Shown here one piece after another: positions 1 to 9,097 of a stretch of DNA of 64,000 bases. The position numbers and the translations under genes are program-made. The notes below the pieces were generated by a model. The model saw nothing but the letters and a program-made list of their open reading frames with translations, was not told the DNA's origin and did no database searches. The first letter of the stretch is position 1; the number at the start of each line of letters is the position of its first letter. The DNA comes from Pseudoflavitalea rhizosphaerae (GTDB lineage Bacteria; Bacteroidota; Bacteroidia; Chitinophagales; Chitinophagaceae). The stretch covers positions 310,001-374,000 of the forward strand of contig NZ_RCSU01000001.1 of the NCBI RefSeq assembly GCF_003991355.1. The letters are read 5' to 3'.

Positions 1-300
1 GCCTGGAGAAAAGATCACGCTGATCTGAAAGACCTGAAGTTTCCCATGCTGGCAGACACTTCCAAATCACTGGCTGAAGAGCTGGGTATCCTGGACAATG
101 AAGAAAAGATCGCTTACCGCGCAACTTTCATCATCGATCCACAGGGTATCGTTCGTTGGGTAAGTGTATACGATCTGAACGTAGGCCGTAATGTACAGGA
201 AGTGCTCCGCGTACTGGACGCCCTGCAAACAGACGAACTCTGCCCCTGCAACTGGAATAAAGGTCAGGAAACACTGACTACCCAGTTGAACATGAACTAA
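1..300 (+). CDS. ahpC: Peroxiredoxin AhpC, C-terminal part (5' end outside window)
   Basis: The frame is open from the first base and ends at a stop at 300, so this is the last 99 residues of a longer protein. The visible part matches the C-terminal half of AhpC-type 2-Cys peroxiredoxins: a FIIDPQGIVRW strand, the VGRNVQEVLRVLDALQ helix and a C-terminal ELCPCNW segment whose Cys is the expected resolving cysteine. AhpC reduces hydroperoxides in the cytoplasm. The peroxidatic cysteine lies upstream of the window and cannot be checked. A CxxC AhpD-like gene follows 15 bp later, suggesting an ahpCD operon in which AhpD recycles AhpC. Identification is secure; the start is not visible. Confidence 0.93.
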   Translation, partial: AWRKDHADLKDLKFPMLADTSKSLAEELGILDNEEKIAYRATFIIDPQGIVRWVSVYDLNVGRNVQEVLRVLDALQTDELCPCNWNKGQETLTTQLNMN

Positions 301-315
301 TCAAAATCCGGAACC

Positions 316-912
316 ATGAGCGTTGAAGTAATCCAGAACGAGACTTTTCAAAATCTGCTGGCGGAACTGAACATCCCCAACTACATGCCTTCTGCCAATG
401 CACAGGCATTGCTGCAGGTGAATGCCAGGTATATCAAGGATCTCAAGATCAATACCAGCAATGTACTGAGCAACACGCAGTACCTTACCCGCAAGGAAGC
501 ATTGTTGCTGGCGCTGGGCGTTGCAGTGAATGAGCGCGTGATCTTCCTGCAGGAAGCTTTCACCGGCCTGGCAAAAGATGCCGGCGCCACAGAAGCTGAA
601 ATAGCAGAGATGATCGCCTGTACTTCATTGATGGCAACCAATAATGTATTCTACAGGTTCCGTCACTTCATGCAGAAAGAATATTACACAGCCACTCCGG
701 CAGGTATCAAGATGAGCATCATGATGAATCCTGTACTGGGCAAGGAGTTCTTTGAGCTGGCAAGTTTAGTGATCTCCTCCATCAATGGCTGCGAGATGTG
801 CGTTACCTCCCATGAGCAATCCGTACTGCAACACGGCAGCAGCGAAGGCAAAGTGCTGGAAGCTGTGAAGCTGGGCGCAGTGATCAAAGGATTGATCACC
901 ATCTTAGCGTAA
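316..912 (+). CDS. ahpD: AhpD-like alkylhydroperoxidase (carboxymuconolactone decarboxylase family)
   Basis: A 198-residue all-helical protein with the family signature GCEMCVTSHE: C159 and C162 form the redox pair and H166 the proton relay. AhpD family members are thiol peroxidases or disulfide reductases that can pass electrons to AhpC. The gene starts 15 bp after ahpC on the same strand, so the two are probably cotranscribed, and a strong intrinsic terminator follows the stop. The physiological electron donor cannot be read from sequence; a generic CMD-family protein is the alternative, but the ahpC linkage favours AhpD. Confidence 0.9.
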   Translation: MSVEVIQNETFQNLLAELNIPNYMPSANAQALLQVNARYIKDLKINTSNVLSNTQYLTRKEALLLALGVAVNERVIFLQEAFTGLAKDAGATEAEIAEMIACTSLMATNNVFYRFRHFMQKEYYTATPAGIKMSIMMNPVLGKEFFELASLVISSINGCEMCVTSHEQSVLQHGSSEGKVLEAVKLGAVIKGLITILA

Positions 913-933
913 ATGTTCAAGTAACAAATAGGT

Positions 934-966
934 CGGGGCTGTATTCTTGCAGCCCCGTTTTTATTT
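934..966 (+). terminator. Intrinsic terminator after ahpCD
   Basis: An 8-bp perfect GC-rich stem (CGGGGCTG at 934-941 pairing with 950-957), an 8-nt loop and a run of T interrupted by one A. It lies 22 bp after the ahpD stop and probably ends the ahpCD transcript. Confidence 0.85.
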
Positions 967-1020
967 ATTCAGGTAACTTTAGCGATCAGCAAATAGAGAT
1001 ATCGGGGAATAGTTGGGCGA

Positions 1021-1150
1021 TGCAGGGTGCGGCCAGTCGCTCGCCTCTGGCGAGTGACTTCTAATTGTTCGCCTCCGGCGAACACCGCGTCGCCGGAGGC
1101 GACTAAATACAAGTCACTCGCCAGAGGCGAGCGACTGGCCACACCCTGCA
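1021..1150 (-). repeat. Palindromic element copy 1 (core 1034-1137)
   Basis: Full copy of the dispersed element in reverse orientation: the hairpin GTTCGCC/GGCGAAC comes before GTCGCC/GGCGAC. The 104-bp core runs from CAGTCGC to GCGACTG. The palindrome continues outside the core (TGCAGGGTG on the left, CACCCTGCA on the right), so nearly all 130 bp can fold on itself. The outer-arm loops are TCT and AGA, mutually complementary. It lies between the convergent ahpD and manA genes, after the ahpCD terminator. Confidence 0.95.
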
Positions 1151-1175
1151 TATTCCGACTGCTCCCCGATCACAT

Positions 1176-2411
1176 TCAAATCCCGGCAGTTGCCCTGAAG
1201 ATCACTACTTCGTCTCCTATAGCTTTTATTCTTACTTCAGCGCCGGGGATGGCCAGCATGGATTCACCACGGTTCAGCTCAAACGAAGTATCACCACTTT
1301 TGATCTCAGCCTTACCGGCCAATGCAAAGAAAATATCGGCGGTATCAACAGGCAGGCTCAGGCTCTCCCCTTCCGGCAACCAGATCTGGCGAAGTTCAAA
1401 ATCAGGCGCCGGTGTTTTGAAACGTGTTTCGGCAAACTGTCCTTCCGGTGTTTCCATTTCCACAGAGCCCATGATGAGCCGCGGCTCAACAGGTGTGAAC
1501 TTCACATGCTTCATCAGTTCATCTACATCCACATGTTTATTGGTGAGGCCACCACGCAATACGTTATCTGAATTGGCCATGATCTCCATATTCTGTCCTT
1601 CGAGGTAAGCATGCGGTACGCCTGCATCCTGGAAGATGGCATAGTCCGGTTCGATACGAACGAGATTGAAGAGATAGATAGAGAAAATGCCGCGATCGAT
1701 GCGGCCTGGTTCATTGAATGTGATGGCTGCGCGCGCGGCCCAGAAACTGGGATCGGATTTCTCCAGCTTGCCTTCCTTGTAAAGCGGGATGATGCGATCC
1801 AGCAGCGGTTGTAATGCCTGGTTCACTTCTTCCTGTGGCATGGTCATAACATGCTTGTATATCCGCGCATGATCTGTTTGATCATGATACGGGATGAGGA
1901 AGTTCAGTTCAGGGATCTTCCCGATGATCACTGCAGTGTCCTCTGTACTTCTGAATCCGTGCAGGAGCCAGAAATCAGAGAGGGCCACCATCAGTTCGGG
2001 TTTATGGTTATCATCTTTATAATTCCTTTTTGGATCGTTCAGTGGCGTTCCTTTTTTGTTCTCTGCTTCAAATTCAGCCACGGCAGCAGATTTGGTGGGA
2101 TGCACCTGGATGCTCAGCATGTCTTTCACATCGAGCACTTTCAACAGATAAGGCAGACGGCCGAATGTTTCATTCACCTGCTTTCCCAGCAGTGAGGCCG
2201 GATCATTGGCGATGAATTCGTTCAAAGGGATTTTCCCTTCCGCCGTTACCACCAGGGCCGGCGCATTGTTGTGACCGCCCATCCAGTATTCAGCAAATGG
2301 TTTTTTGTCCGGGTTCTGCTGAGATAACAATGCCGGAATATAATCGCTGCCGCCCCATGCGTAATGTTGCACCTTGCCTTCGAGCCTGAAGATTTTTGTT
2401 TTATTTTGCAT
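1176..2411 (-). CDS. manA: Mannose-6-phosphate isomerase, class I
   Basis: This 411-residue cytoplasmic enzyme interconverts mannose 6-phosphate and fructose 6-phosphate and feeds GDP-mannose and glycan synthesis. Type I PMI features are present: the N-terminal GKVQHYAWGG segment, the zinc-site LSIQVHPTK and DNHKPELM motifs, and the downstream GVPHAYLEGQNMEIMANSD and NVLRGGLTNKH block, followed by a C-terminal cupin-like domain. The length is typical. It is divergent from yraN, with 39 bp between the starts, so the promoters must be compact. It converges on ahpD with element copy 1 between them. Confidence 0.95.
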   Translation of the reverse strand: MQNKTKIFRLEGKVQHYAWGGSDYIPALLSQQNPDKKPFAEYWMGGHNNAPALVVTAEGKIPLNEFIANDPASLLGKQVNETFGRLPYLLKVLDVKDMLSIQVHPTKSAAVAEFEAENKKGTPLNDPKRNYKDDNHKPELMVALSDFWLLHGFRSTEDTAVIIGKIPELNFLIPYHDQTDHARIYKHVMTMPQEEVNQALQPLLDRIIPLYKEGKLEKSDPSFWAARAAITFNEPGRIDRGIFSIYLFNLVRIEPDYAIFQDAGVPHAYLEGQNMEIMANSDNVLRGGLTNKHVDVDELMKHVKFTPVEPRLIMGSVEMETPEGQFAETRFKTPAPDFELRQIWLPEGESLSLPVDTADIFFALAGKAEIKSGDTSFELNRGESMLAIPGAEVRIKAIGDEVVIFRATAGI

Positions 2412-2450
2412 ATACTGGTTTTCGGGTTACAATAATACAAAATCAACCGC

Positions 2451-2807
2451 ATGGCTCAACACAATGAGACAGGTAAAATAGGAGAAGATCAGGCTGCACG
2501 ATGGTTCCAGCAACAGGGATATACAATTCTGCACCGCAACTGGTGTTACCGTAAATACGAGATAGACCTGATTGCCACGAAGAACAACCTCCTCCATTTC
2601 ATCGAAGTAAAAACCAGGACCAGCCATAGTTTCGGCTATCCGGAGGAGTCTGTTTCAAGGAAGAAGATGGAGAACATGATGAAATGCGCAGAGCATTACC
2701 AGCAGCTGGACCCACAATGGAAACGCATCCAGTACGATGTACTCAGCATCACCATCAATAAAAATGGAAGCATTGATTATTTTCTGATCGAGGACATTTA
2801 TTTCTGA
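2451..2807 (+). CDS. YraN family protein (UPF0102)
   Basis: A small 118-residue protein with the UPF0102/YraN pattern: GKIGEDQAARWFQQQGYTIL, then RKYEIDLIA and HFIEVKTR, the E/D...ExK arrangement of the restriction-endonuclease-like fold. The family is predicted to be a nuclease, but the biological role is not settled. It is divergent from manA and ends 2 bp before the stop of the convergent YkgJ-type gene, leaving no room for a separate terminator. Confidence 0.9.
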   Translation: MAQHNETGKIGEDQAARWFQQQGYTILHRNWCYRKYEIDLIATKNNLLHFIEVKTRTSHSFGYPEESVSRKKMENMMKCAEHYQQLDPQWKRIQYDVLSITINKNGSIDYFLIEDIYF

Positions 2808-2809
2808 AA

Positions 2810-3325
2810 CTATTTCAGTTTCTCCCCTTCCATACGGTACATCATTCTTTCCACCAGTTTGTAGGTAGCCGGACAATACTCCACGTTTTGTTTGTACACG
2901 TGGATATAATCCAGTGGTTTCTTTTTGGTGTGATGGGGGAATCCGGCGCAGTCGGCGGGACGCACTTCATAGATGCTGCACTTGTTATCGTCCAGGTTGA
3001 GGAACTGGCAGGGTTGCGCCTTGTTCATCCAGTCGTTATCCGCTTTATCGAGGTAGAGGTATTTATCACGAAAGGCCTGGGCGCTCATGCCCACATGCTT
3101 TGAAATGCGCCTGATATCTTCATTGGTGAAGGTAGGGCTCATGGTTTTGCAACAGTTGGCGCAGGCCAGGCAATCCATGTCTTTCCACACTTCCACATTT
3201 TCCTGGTGCATCACTTTGTCGAGCCCCCTGGGCTGGTTATTCTCCTGGCGGGTGAGAAACCTCCTGAGGACCGGTTTGTTCTGCAGCATCTTTTTCTTGA
3301 ACGACTTTAGATTGAATGGTGACAT
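2810..3325 (-). CDS. YkgJ family cysteine-cluster protein
   Basis: A 171-residue protein with the UPF0153/YkgJ cysteine pattern: CLACANCC near residue 55, a later CQFLN, then CSIYEVRPADCAGFP. These cysteines probably bind zinc or an iron-sulfur centre; no biochemical role is established. The basic N-terminus and lack of a signal peptide suggest a cytoplasmic protein. It is convergent with yraN (2-bp gap) and divergent from xerD, 35 bp away. Confidence 0.85.
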   Translation of the reverse strand: MSPFNLKSFKKKMLQNKPVLRRFLTRQENNQPRGLDKVMHQENVEVWKDMDCLACANCCKTMSPTFTNEDIRRISKHVGMSAQAFRDKYLYLDKADNDWMNKAQPCQFLNLDDNKCSIYEVRPADCAGFPHHTKKKPLDYIHVYKQNVEYCPATYKLVERMMYRMEGEKLK

Positions 3326-3360
3326 CTGTTGTGTACATTTGAAGGGCGAATATAATAGAT

Positions 3361-4269
3361 ATGTGGCTTGACAGCAAAAAAGGATTCCAACGATATATCA
3401 CCACAGAGAAGTCTCTATCCGGCAACTCCGTGGAAGCCTACCTCAGTGATGTGGACAAGCTCACACAGTACCTCTCCACCAGAGAAGAAAACATCAAGCC
3501 ATCCGATATCACGCTCAAAGATCTTCAAAGCTTCCTGGTATGGATAGCCGAACTGGGCATGACCACCACTTCCCAGGCCCGCATTGTAGCCGGCATCCGC
3601 CAGTTCTTCAGGTATTGTGTGATTGAAGAGATCACTCAACATGACCCCTCCATCCTGCTGGAAGCGCCACGCCTCAAGAAAGCATTGCCTGAAGTGCTGG
3701 CCTATGAAGAGATAGAAGCCATCATTGAACAGATCGATCTCAGCAAGCCCGAAGGTCATCGCAACAAAGCCATCCTGGAAACCATGTACAGCTGCGGTCT
3801 GCGCGTCAGCGAAGTGATCAACCTGAAGATCTCGAAGCTTTCGCTGGACAAAGATTTCATCAGTGTAGTGGGCAAGGGCAATAAAGAAAGACTGATCCCG
3901 ATCGGCGCTTCAGCCATCGAACAGATCCGGATCTACCAGCAGAACTACCGCAACCAGCAAACTGCCGCCAAAGGCTCCGAAGATTTTCTTTTCCTCAACA
4001 GAAGAGGCAAGCCGCTCAGCCGCGTAATGGTGTTCCTTATATTGAAAGAGTTGGCTTCCCTGGCCGGCATCACCAAGAATATCTCTCCACATACTTTCCG
4101 TCATTCCTTCGCCACTCACCTGGTGGAAGGCGGCGCCAATCTCCGCGCCGTGCAACAGATGTTGGGTCATGCCAGCATTACTACTACCGAGATCTACACA
4201 CACCTCGATAATAATTTCCTGAAATCAACAATGGTGAGCTACCACCCTGCTTTCAGGAGGAGGTTTTAA
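3361..4269 (+). CDS. xerD: Site-specific tyrosine recombinase XerD
   Basis: At 302 residues this is the usual Xer size. An N-terminal SAM-like core-binding domain (about 1-90) precedes the catalytic domain with all active-site residues: R148 (CGLRVSE), K172 (GKGNKERL), H244 and R247 (HTFRHSF), H270 (LGHASITTT) and Y279 (EIYTHL). Xer recombinases resolve chromosome dimers at dif with FtsK. The neighbourhood is housekeeping, with no phage genes or att repeats, so chromosomal Xer is favoured over an element integrase. XerC and XerD are hard to separate by eye; XerD is the better guess. Confidence 0.88.
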   Translation: MWLDSKKGFQRYITTEKSLSGNSVEAYLSDVDKLTQYLSTREENIKPSDITLKDLQSFLVWIAELGMTTTSQARIVAGIRQFFRYCVIEEITQHDPSILLEAPRLKKALPEVLAYEEIEAIIEQIDLSKPEGHRNKAILETMYSCGLRVSEVINLKISKLSLDKDFISVVGKGNKERLIPIGASAIEQIRIYQQNYRNQQTAAKGSEDFLFLNRRGKPLSRVMVFLILKELASLAGITKNISPHTFRHSFATHLVEGGANLRAVQQMLGHASITTTEIYTHLDNNFLKSTMVSYHPAFRRRF

Positions 4270-4321
4270 CTTACTCTTACAGCTTCTCTCTGCAAAATTC
4301 TTAATCTTTGCCAGCTTACGC

Positions 4322-4443
4322 AGGGTGTGGCAGTCGCTCGCCTCCGGCGAGTGACTTTTGTTTAGTCGCCTCCGGCGACGCGGTGTTCGCCGGAGGCGAA
4401 CAAATACAAGTCACTCGCCGGAGGCGAGCGACTGCCACACCCT
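4322..4443 (+). repeat. Palindromic element copy 2 (core 4331-4434)
   Basis: Full forward copy. The outer-arm hairpins have TCC and GGA loops, and the inner hairpins GTCGCC/GGCGAC and GTTCGCC/GGCGAAC are joined by GCGGT. The flanks extend the palindrome (AGGGTGTGG and CCACACCCT). It lies between xerD and the response regulator and would form part of the latter's leader if the promoter is upstream; the regulator starts 16 bp after the element. Confidence 0.95.
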
Positions 4444-4459
4444 ACTAAACTATCCGCCA

Positions 4460-5137
4460 ATGACCATTCTCATCATCGAAGACGAACAGAAAGTAGCTTC
4501 CTTCATCAAAAAAGGATTGGAAGAGCAGCAATTCACCGTTGAAATGGAATCCGATGGAGAAGCCGGCCTCAAAGCCGCTATGGAAAAGGATTACGATCTC
4601 ATCATCCTGGATATCCTCCTGCCCGGAATGAACGGCAGGGAAATCTGCCGCAAACTCCGGCAGGCGCAGGTCTGGACGCCCATCCTCATGCTCTCTGCAC
4701 TGCAAACCACCGATGATATCGTTACAGGGCTCGATCATGGTGCTGATGATTATCTCACCAAGCCCTTTCATTTCCGTGAACTGCTGGCGCGCATTCAGGC
4801 TTTGCACCGCAGGCATCACCAGGATAATATCGGGGACGAAACCCTTCAGTTCAGCGATCTCCTGTTGAATACCGCCGGCAAAACAGCCTCCCGGAACGGC
4901 GTACAGATCATACTCACTGCCCGCGAATACAAACTACTGGAGCTTTTCATGAAACATCCCAACAAAGTATTGAGCCGCGCCTTCATCTCCGATGCTGTCT
5001 GGGGGATCGACAGGCAATCCAATGCCAATGTGGTGGATGTGTACGTCAACTATCTCCGCAACAAGATCGAGAAACCCTTCAACGGGCAAAAGCTCATTCA
5101 TACCCTTACCGGCATGGGTTATGTACTAAAATCATAA
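4460..5137 (+). CDS. OmpR/PhoB-family response regulator
   Basis: A 225-residue regulator. The receiver domain (1-120) has the acidic pocket IIEDE, phospho-acceptor D51 (LIILDILLPGMNG) and conserved K101 (YLTKPF). The C-terminal winged-helix domain contains LTAREYKLLELF and the VDVYVNYLRNKI recognition region. The start at 4460 begins the receiver cleanly; an in-frame upstream extension would be translated from palindromic element copy 2 and is rejected. The sensor kinase gene begins at the next base after the stop. The CzcCBA-type efflux genes downstream suggest metal-dependent control, which is inferred from context. Confidence 0.93.
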   Translation: MTILIIEDEQKVASFIKKGLEEQQFTVEMESDGEAGLKAAMEKDYDLIILDILLPGMNGREICRKLRQAQVWTPILMLSALQTTDDIVTGLDHGADDYLTKPFHFRELLARIQALHRRHHQDNIGDETLQFSDLLLNTAGKTASRNGVQIILTAREYKLLELFMKHPNKVLSRAFISDAVWGIDRQSNANVVDVYVNYLRNKIEKPFNGQKLIHTLTGMGYVLKS

Positions 5138-6508
5138 ATGCTCATGAAGATCCGCAACAGGCTATCACTGGAATTCACCCTGCTCACAGCCGGCATCATG
5201 CTGCTGGTGATGGTGCTCATTTACGGACTTTTTGCAGATTATGTGAAACAGGTGTTCTTTCATCGCCTGCGCGACAGGGCCCTGATCACCGCCCAGGTAT
5301 TCCTGGAAAAAGATGAACTCACTAAAAAGAGTTTCCTGGAGATCCAGCAGAAATATTTACGCAGCCTCACCGGCGAACGCTCCTTTATCTACAATGAAGA
5401 GAATACCCAATCCTTCATCAACGACTCCACCGCCACCATCACACCGGATATCGTGAACAGGATCAGGAAAAGCAATAACAACGAACTCTTCTTCCTGATC
5501 AACAACAATCCCGCGGCAGGCATAGCGTACAAAGACAACCAGGGTGATTTCGTGATCATCGTCACGGCGGAAAATTTCACCGGCAGGCAGCACCTCAACA
5601 ACCTGCTGATGATGCTCTGCATTACTTATGTGATCGGGCTGATCATTCTCTTCATCCTCAGCAAACGCTTTGCAGGAAAGGCCCTCAAGCCCATCGTGCA
5701 TGTGAACAATACCATCAGGCAGATCAGAACAGGCACTCTGAATAAACGCGTGATCGTACCAGAAAACAAAGATGAGATCAATGAGCTGGCCAATAATTTC
5801 AACGAGTTACTCAGTCACCTGGAGCATGCTTTCGACATGCAGCGTTCCTTTGTAAGCAATGCTTCCCATGAATTGAGAACTCCCCTCACTACCATCATCG
5901 GTGAGTTGGAAGTGATGTTGAACAAGCCTCGCAGCCAGGAAGAATATATCAGCACCATGCGTTCTGTGCTGGCCGAATCTGAAAAGCTCACTGTGATCAT
6001 CAACCGCCTTTTCGAACTGAGCAATTACGATGCCGCCAGACCACTCCAGCATTTTGAACCGGTAGACGTTCAGAATCTTTTGCAGGATATCATGGATTAC
6101 TGGAAAGATCAGGGCAACCAATACCAGTTCTGTTTTTCCAGCTCCCTTACGGAAACTGTTTGGGTAGATGGCAATCGCATACTGCTGGAAACCGCCATCA
6201 ACAATGTGATCAGGAATGCTTTCAAATTTTCAGGCAACAAGCCCGTTACCATCATGATCTCACATACCGGCGACTCAGTGCTGATCAGCATTGCAGATGA
6301 AGGCATCGGTATCGATCCGGCAGAAAAAGACACAGTATTCCAGCCATTCTTCAGGGGCAATAATGCCAGGACCTTCCCCGGCAGCGGCGTGGGCCTCAGC
6401 ATTACAGAAAAGATCATCCAAATACACAAGGGCGTTGTTACAGCTGCCAACAATGAAGGTAAAGGCGCCTGCTTTCACATTAATTTACCAATAAATCCCG
6501 AGTTCTAA
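5138..6508 (+). CDS. Membrane sensor histidine kinase
   Basis: A 456-residue kinase: an N-terminal transmembrane helix (about 12-34), an extracytoplasmic sensor loop of about 120 residues, a second helix (about 153-172), HAMP, a HisKA dimerisation domain with H244 in ASHELRTPL, and an HATPase domain with NNVIRNAFKFS (N box), DEGIGID (G1) and GSGVGLS (G2). It abuts the response regulator with no gap; an alternative start two codons on (5144) is possible. It resembles CusS-type kinases paired with metal efflux, but the sensor loop shows no obvious metal-binding cluster, so the ligand is unknown. Confidence 0.93.
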   Translation: MLMKIRNRLSLEFTLLTAGIMLLVMVLIYGLFADYVKQVFFHRLRDRALITAQVFLEKDELTKKSFLEIQQKYLRSLTGERSFIYNEENTQSFINDSTATITPDIVNRIRKSNNNELFFLINNNPAAGIAYKDNQGDFVIIVTAENFTGRQHLNNLLMMLCITYVIGLIILFILSKRFAGKALKPIVHVNNTIRQIRTGTLNKRVIVPENKDEINELANNFNELLSHLEHAFDMQRSFVSNASHELRTPLTTIIGELEVMLNKPRSQEEYISTMRSVLAESEKLTVIINRLFELSNYDAARPLQHFEPVDVQNLLQDIMDYWKDQGNQYQFCFSSSLTETVWVDGNRILLETAINNVIRNAFKFSGNKPVTIMISHTGDSVLISIADEGIGIDPAEKDTVFQPFFRGNNARTFPGSGVGLSITEKIIQIHKGVVTAANNEGKGACFHINLPINPEF

Positions 6509-6565
6509 TCTTCCTCTAATAATCGTGTAAGAACGGTCTAATGATCGTTTTCAAATTTTGCATTC

Positions 6566-6691
6566 CGGAGAGCGGGCAGTCGCTCGCCTCTGGCGAGTGA
6601 CTTGTATTTAGTCGCCTCCGGCGACGCGGTGTTCGCCGGAGGCGAACAATTAGAAGTCACTCGCCAGAGGCGAGCGACTGGGCACTCTCCG
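6566..6691 (+). repeat. Palindromic element copy 3 (core 6577-6680)
   Basis: Full forward copy with complementary outer loops (TCT/AGA). The flanks CGGAGAG and CTCTCCG extend the palindrome. It sits between the kinase and the outer-membrane efflux gene, inside what would otherwise be one operon, and ends 17 bp before the next start codon. Confidence 0.95.
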
Positions 6692-6708
6692 CCCTTCTGT
6701 CAATCACC

Positions 6709-7986
6709 ATGCAAATGAAGAAACAATTCTATCTACTAACAATTCTGATAAGCTGCATTACTAACGCGCAGGCTCAACTGCCGGATACCCTGCACCTCAC
6801 GCTGAAGGAAGCTGAACAAAGGTTTATCAACAGCAACCTCAGCCTGCTGGCAGCAAAATACAATATCGATATTGCCCAAACAGAGGTGATCACCTCCCGC
6901 CTCTACAACAACCCCGAACTCAGCTTCGAGAACGTTCTCTATGATCCCGGAAACAAAAGATGGCTGGCCCCCGGATACCACGGCCAGAATACTGCCGAAC
7001 TGTCCCAGGTGATCATCCTCGCGGGCAAACGCAACAAAGCCGTACAACTGGCGCAAAGCCAGGTGAAGCTCAGCGAACATGAATTCTATGATCTCGTGCG
7101 CACCCTCACCTTCACATTGCGCGACAATTTCTATCATCTCAGCTTTCTTCAAAGATCACTGGGATTGTACGATGCGCAGATCGCTTCTCTCAACCGCATC
7201 GTAGCAGGATTCAAAGAACAACTCGCCAAAGGGAATATTGCACAGAAAGAATTACTCCGCATCCAAAGCCTGCTCTACACTTTGAAAGCAACCAAAAAAG
7301 AATTGCAGCAGGAAGTGAATGCCATCAGCACTGAACTGAAAATGCTCACTCGCATCGATCCTGCAATACCCGTTACACCCGTGTGGACGGAACCATCTTT
7401 CTCCTTCCATCCTTTGCAATCCATAACTGTGCAACAATTATTGGATACCGCCCGCACCCACCGGCAGGACCTGCTGGCCGCGAAGGAGCATGTGAACAGC
7501 CAGGAACTTAACAGGAAATTGCAGAAGGCGCTGGCTGTGCCTGATCTCACCGTTGGCATCACCTACGACAGGCAGGGCAGTTATGTCCGCGACTATACCG
7601 GCGTAAAAATAGTCATGCCCCTTCCCCTCTTCAATCGCAACCAGGGAAATATCAGGCAGGCTGAAAGCCGCATCCTGCAAAGCAAAACTCAATTGCAGGA
7701 GACCGAAGACCAGCTCGCCCATGAAGTGATGCAACGCTATACCGATGCCCTCAATGCAGAAACCCTCTATGAAGGCATCGACCAGGAATTTGATGACCAG
7801 TTCCATCATCTCATCGAAGAAGTACAGAAGAATTTCGTAAGAAGGAATATCAGCCTGCTCGAGTTCATCGACTTCTATGATTCCTACAAGGAGACCATCA
7901 TCTCTTTACACCAGATCCGTTACAACCGCTACCGCGCGCTGGAACAGATCAATTTCGTCAGTGGCACTCAGCTCATTCATCTTTAA
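6709..7986 (+). CDS. TolC/CzcC-family outer membrane efflux protein
   Basis: A 425-residue protein with a signal peptide (cleavage near AQA-QLPD) and two long alpha-helical repeats (about 30-220 and 240-425) typical of outer membrane factors. It is the outer-membrane channel of a tripartite pump with the adaptor starting 9 bp downstream and the CzcA-type permease after that. The start may be 6709 or the ATG two codons later (6715). The size and helical repeats resemble CzcC rather than the larger E. coli TolC. Confidence 0.9.
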   Translation: MQMKKQFYLLTILISCITNAQAQLPDTLHLTLKEAEQRFINSNLSLLAAKYNIDIAQTEVITSRLYNNPELSFENVLYDPGNKRWLAPGYHGQNTAELSQVIILAGKRNKAVQLAQSQVKLSEHEFYDLVRTLTFTLRDNFYHLSFLQRSLGLYDAQIASLNRIVAGFKEQLAKGNIAQKELLRIQSLLYTLKATKKELQQEVNAISTELKMLTRIDPAIPVTPVWTEPSFSFHPLQSITVQQLLDTARTHRQDLLAAKEHVNSQELNRKLQKALAVPDLTVGITYDRQGSYVRDYTGVKIVMPLPLFNRNQGNIRQAESRILQSKTQLQETEDQLAHEVMQRYTDALNAETLYEGIDQEFDDQFHHLIEEVQKNFVRRNISLLEFIDFYDSYKETIISLHQIRYNRYRALEQINFVSGTQLIHL

Positions 7987-7995
7987 AACTTTTCC

Positions 7996-9081
7996 ATGCT
8001 CAATAAACAATTCATAACCGGCATTTGCCTGATCACCGTTGTGATGGTGGCCTGCAAACAAGGGCCAGCACCAGCGCCCGCCAACGATCCCGCCAAAGAA
8101 ATGGAACAACTGCTCGGCAAAGTGCTTACGGACACAGCCAGCACCAATGCAGTAAAAGATGAAATACTCGTGAGCGGAAAAATTGTTCCCGATGAAGACA
8201 GCCAGATCAGGATCTACCCCATGGTGAGTGGCATTGTTCGCAAGGTGAATGTGCATTCCGGCTGGTATGTGAAAGCCGGACAAACACTGGCAGAGCTGGT
8301 CAGCAGCGAAATGGCAGGCTTCAGTAACGAGCTGGCTTCCGCCGAAGCTTCGCTCGCCAATGCAAGAAGGGACCTTTCCCTGAAACAGGACCTTTTCAGT
8401 TCCGGCCTTGCTTCTGAAAAAGATGTGGAAGAAGCGAAAAGTGAATTCAAACGCGCCAGCAGCGAAGTGCACAAGGCAGAACAGGTGTTGCAGATCAATG
8501 GCGGTGACCGCGAAGCTGGCTACCGGATCACCACGCCGATCAATGGTTTCGTGATAGAAAAAAGGGTTACCGAACACTCGCATCTCAGGCCGGACAACAG
8601 TGATCCCGTATTCGTGATCGCGGATATCAGCAATGTGTGGGCGATGGTGAACATCTTCGAATCCGATATTTCGTATATACATCAGGGTGATAGCGTCCAC
8701 CTCAGCTCCCTCTCCTATCCCGGTAAAGTGTTCAGGGGGGATATCGAGAAGATCTACCAGGTACTGGACCCTGAAACAAAGACCATGCGCGCCCGTATCA
8801 ATATCCATAACCCGGACCTGTTGCTCAAACCCGAAATGTTCGTGTCCGCCAAAGTGAAAGTGGTGCAGCAGCATAGTCGTGTAAGCATCCCCGTTCGTTC
8901 GCTCATTTTCGACAATAACCGTTACTACGTGGTGGTCATCGAAGGCAATACCGCCCGCATCCAGCCGGTGGAAGTGGCTGAAAAGATGGGCGGCCGCGCT
9001 TATATCAGCGAAGGGCTCCAGGAAAACGATGTGGTGATCTCTTCGCGACAGCTCTATTTCTACGAAGCGCTCAAACAATAA
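7996..9081 (+). CDS. RND efflux periplasmic adaptor (CzcB-like lipoprotein)
   Basis: A 361-residue membrane-fusion protein. An N-terminal lipoprotein signal (TVVMVAC) anchors it, probably to the inner membrane. A barrel-sandwich half (IYPMVSGIVRKVNVHSGWYVKAG) is followed by a coiled-coil hairpin (about 105-160), the second lipoyl half (ITTPINGFVIEKRVTEHSHL), a beta-barrel and a membrane-proximal domain. It bridges the CzcC-like channel and the permease. No His-rich metal-binding extension is present. Confidence 0.92.
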   Translation: MLNKQFITGICLITVVMVACKQGPAPAPANDPAKEMEQLLGKVLTDTASTNAVKDEILVSGKIVPDEDSQIRIYPMVSGIVRKVNVHSGWYVKAGQTLAELVSSEMAGFSNELASAEASLANARRDLSLKQDLFSSGLASEKDVEEAKSEFKRASSEVHKAEQVLQINGGDREAGYRITTPINGFVIEKRVTEHSHLRPDNSDPVFVIADISNVWAMVNIFESDISYIHQGDSVHLSSLSYPGKVFRGDIEKIYQVLDPETKTMRARINIHNPDLLLKPEMFVSAKVKVVQQHSRVSIPVRSLIFDNNRYYVVVIEGNTARIQPVEVAEKMGGRAYISEGLQENDVVISSRQLYFYEALKQ

Positions 9082-9097
9082 CCCTTAATGCCGTTCC

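Noticed and set aside
3361-4269. Integrase of a mobile element
   Set aside because: Length, catalytic residues and housekeeping neighbours fit chromosomal Xer; no att-like repeats or cargo genes flank it.
7906-9078. Long minus-strand frame opposite the CzcB-like gene (similar long antisense frames at 27566-28696, 11659-10826 and 44354-45055)
   Set aside because: All lie opposite strongly supported genes and give His/Asp-rich compositions typical of antisense shadows.
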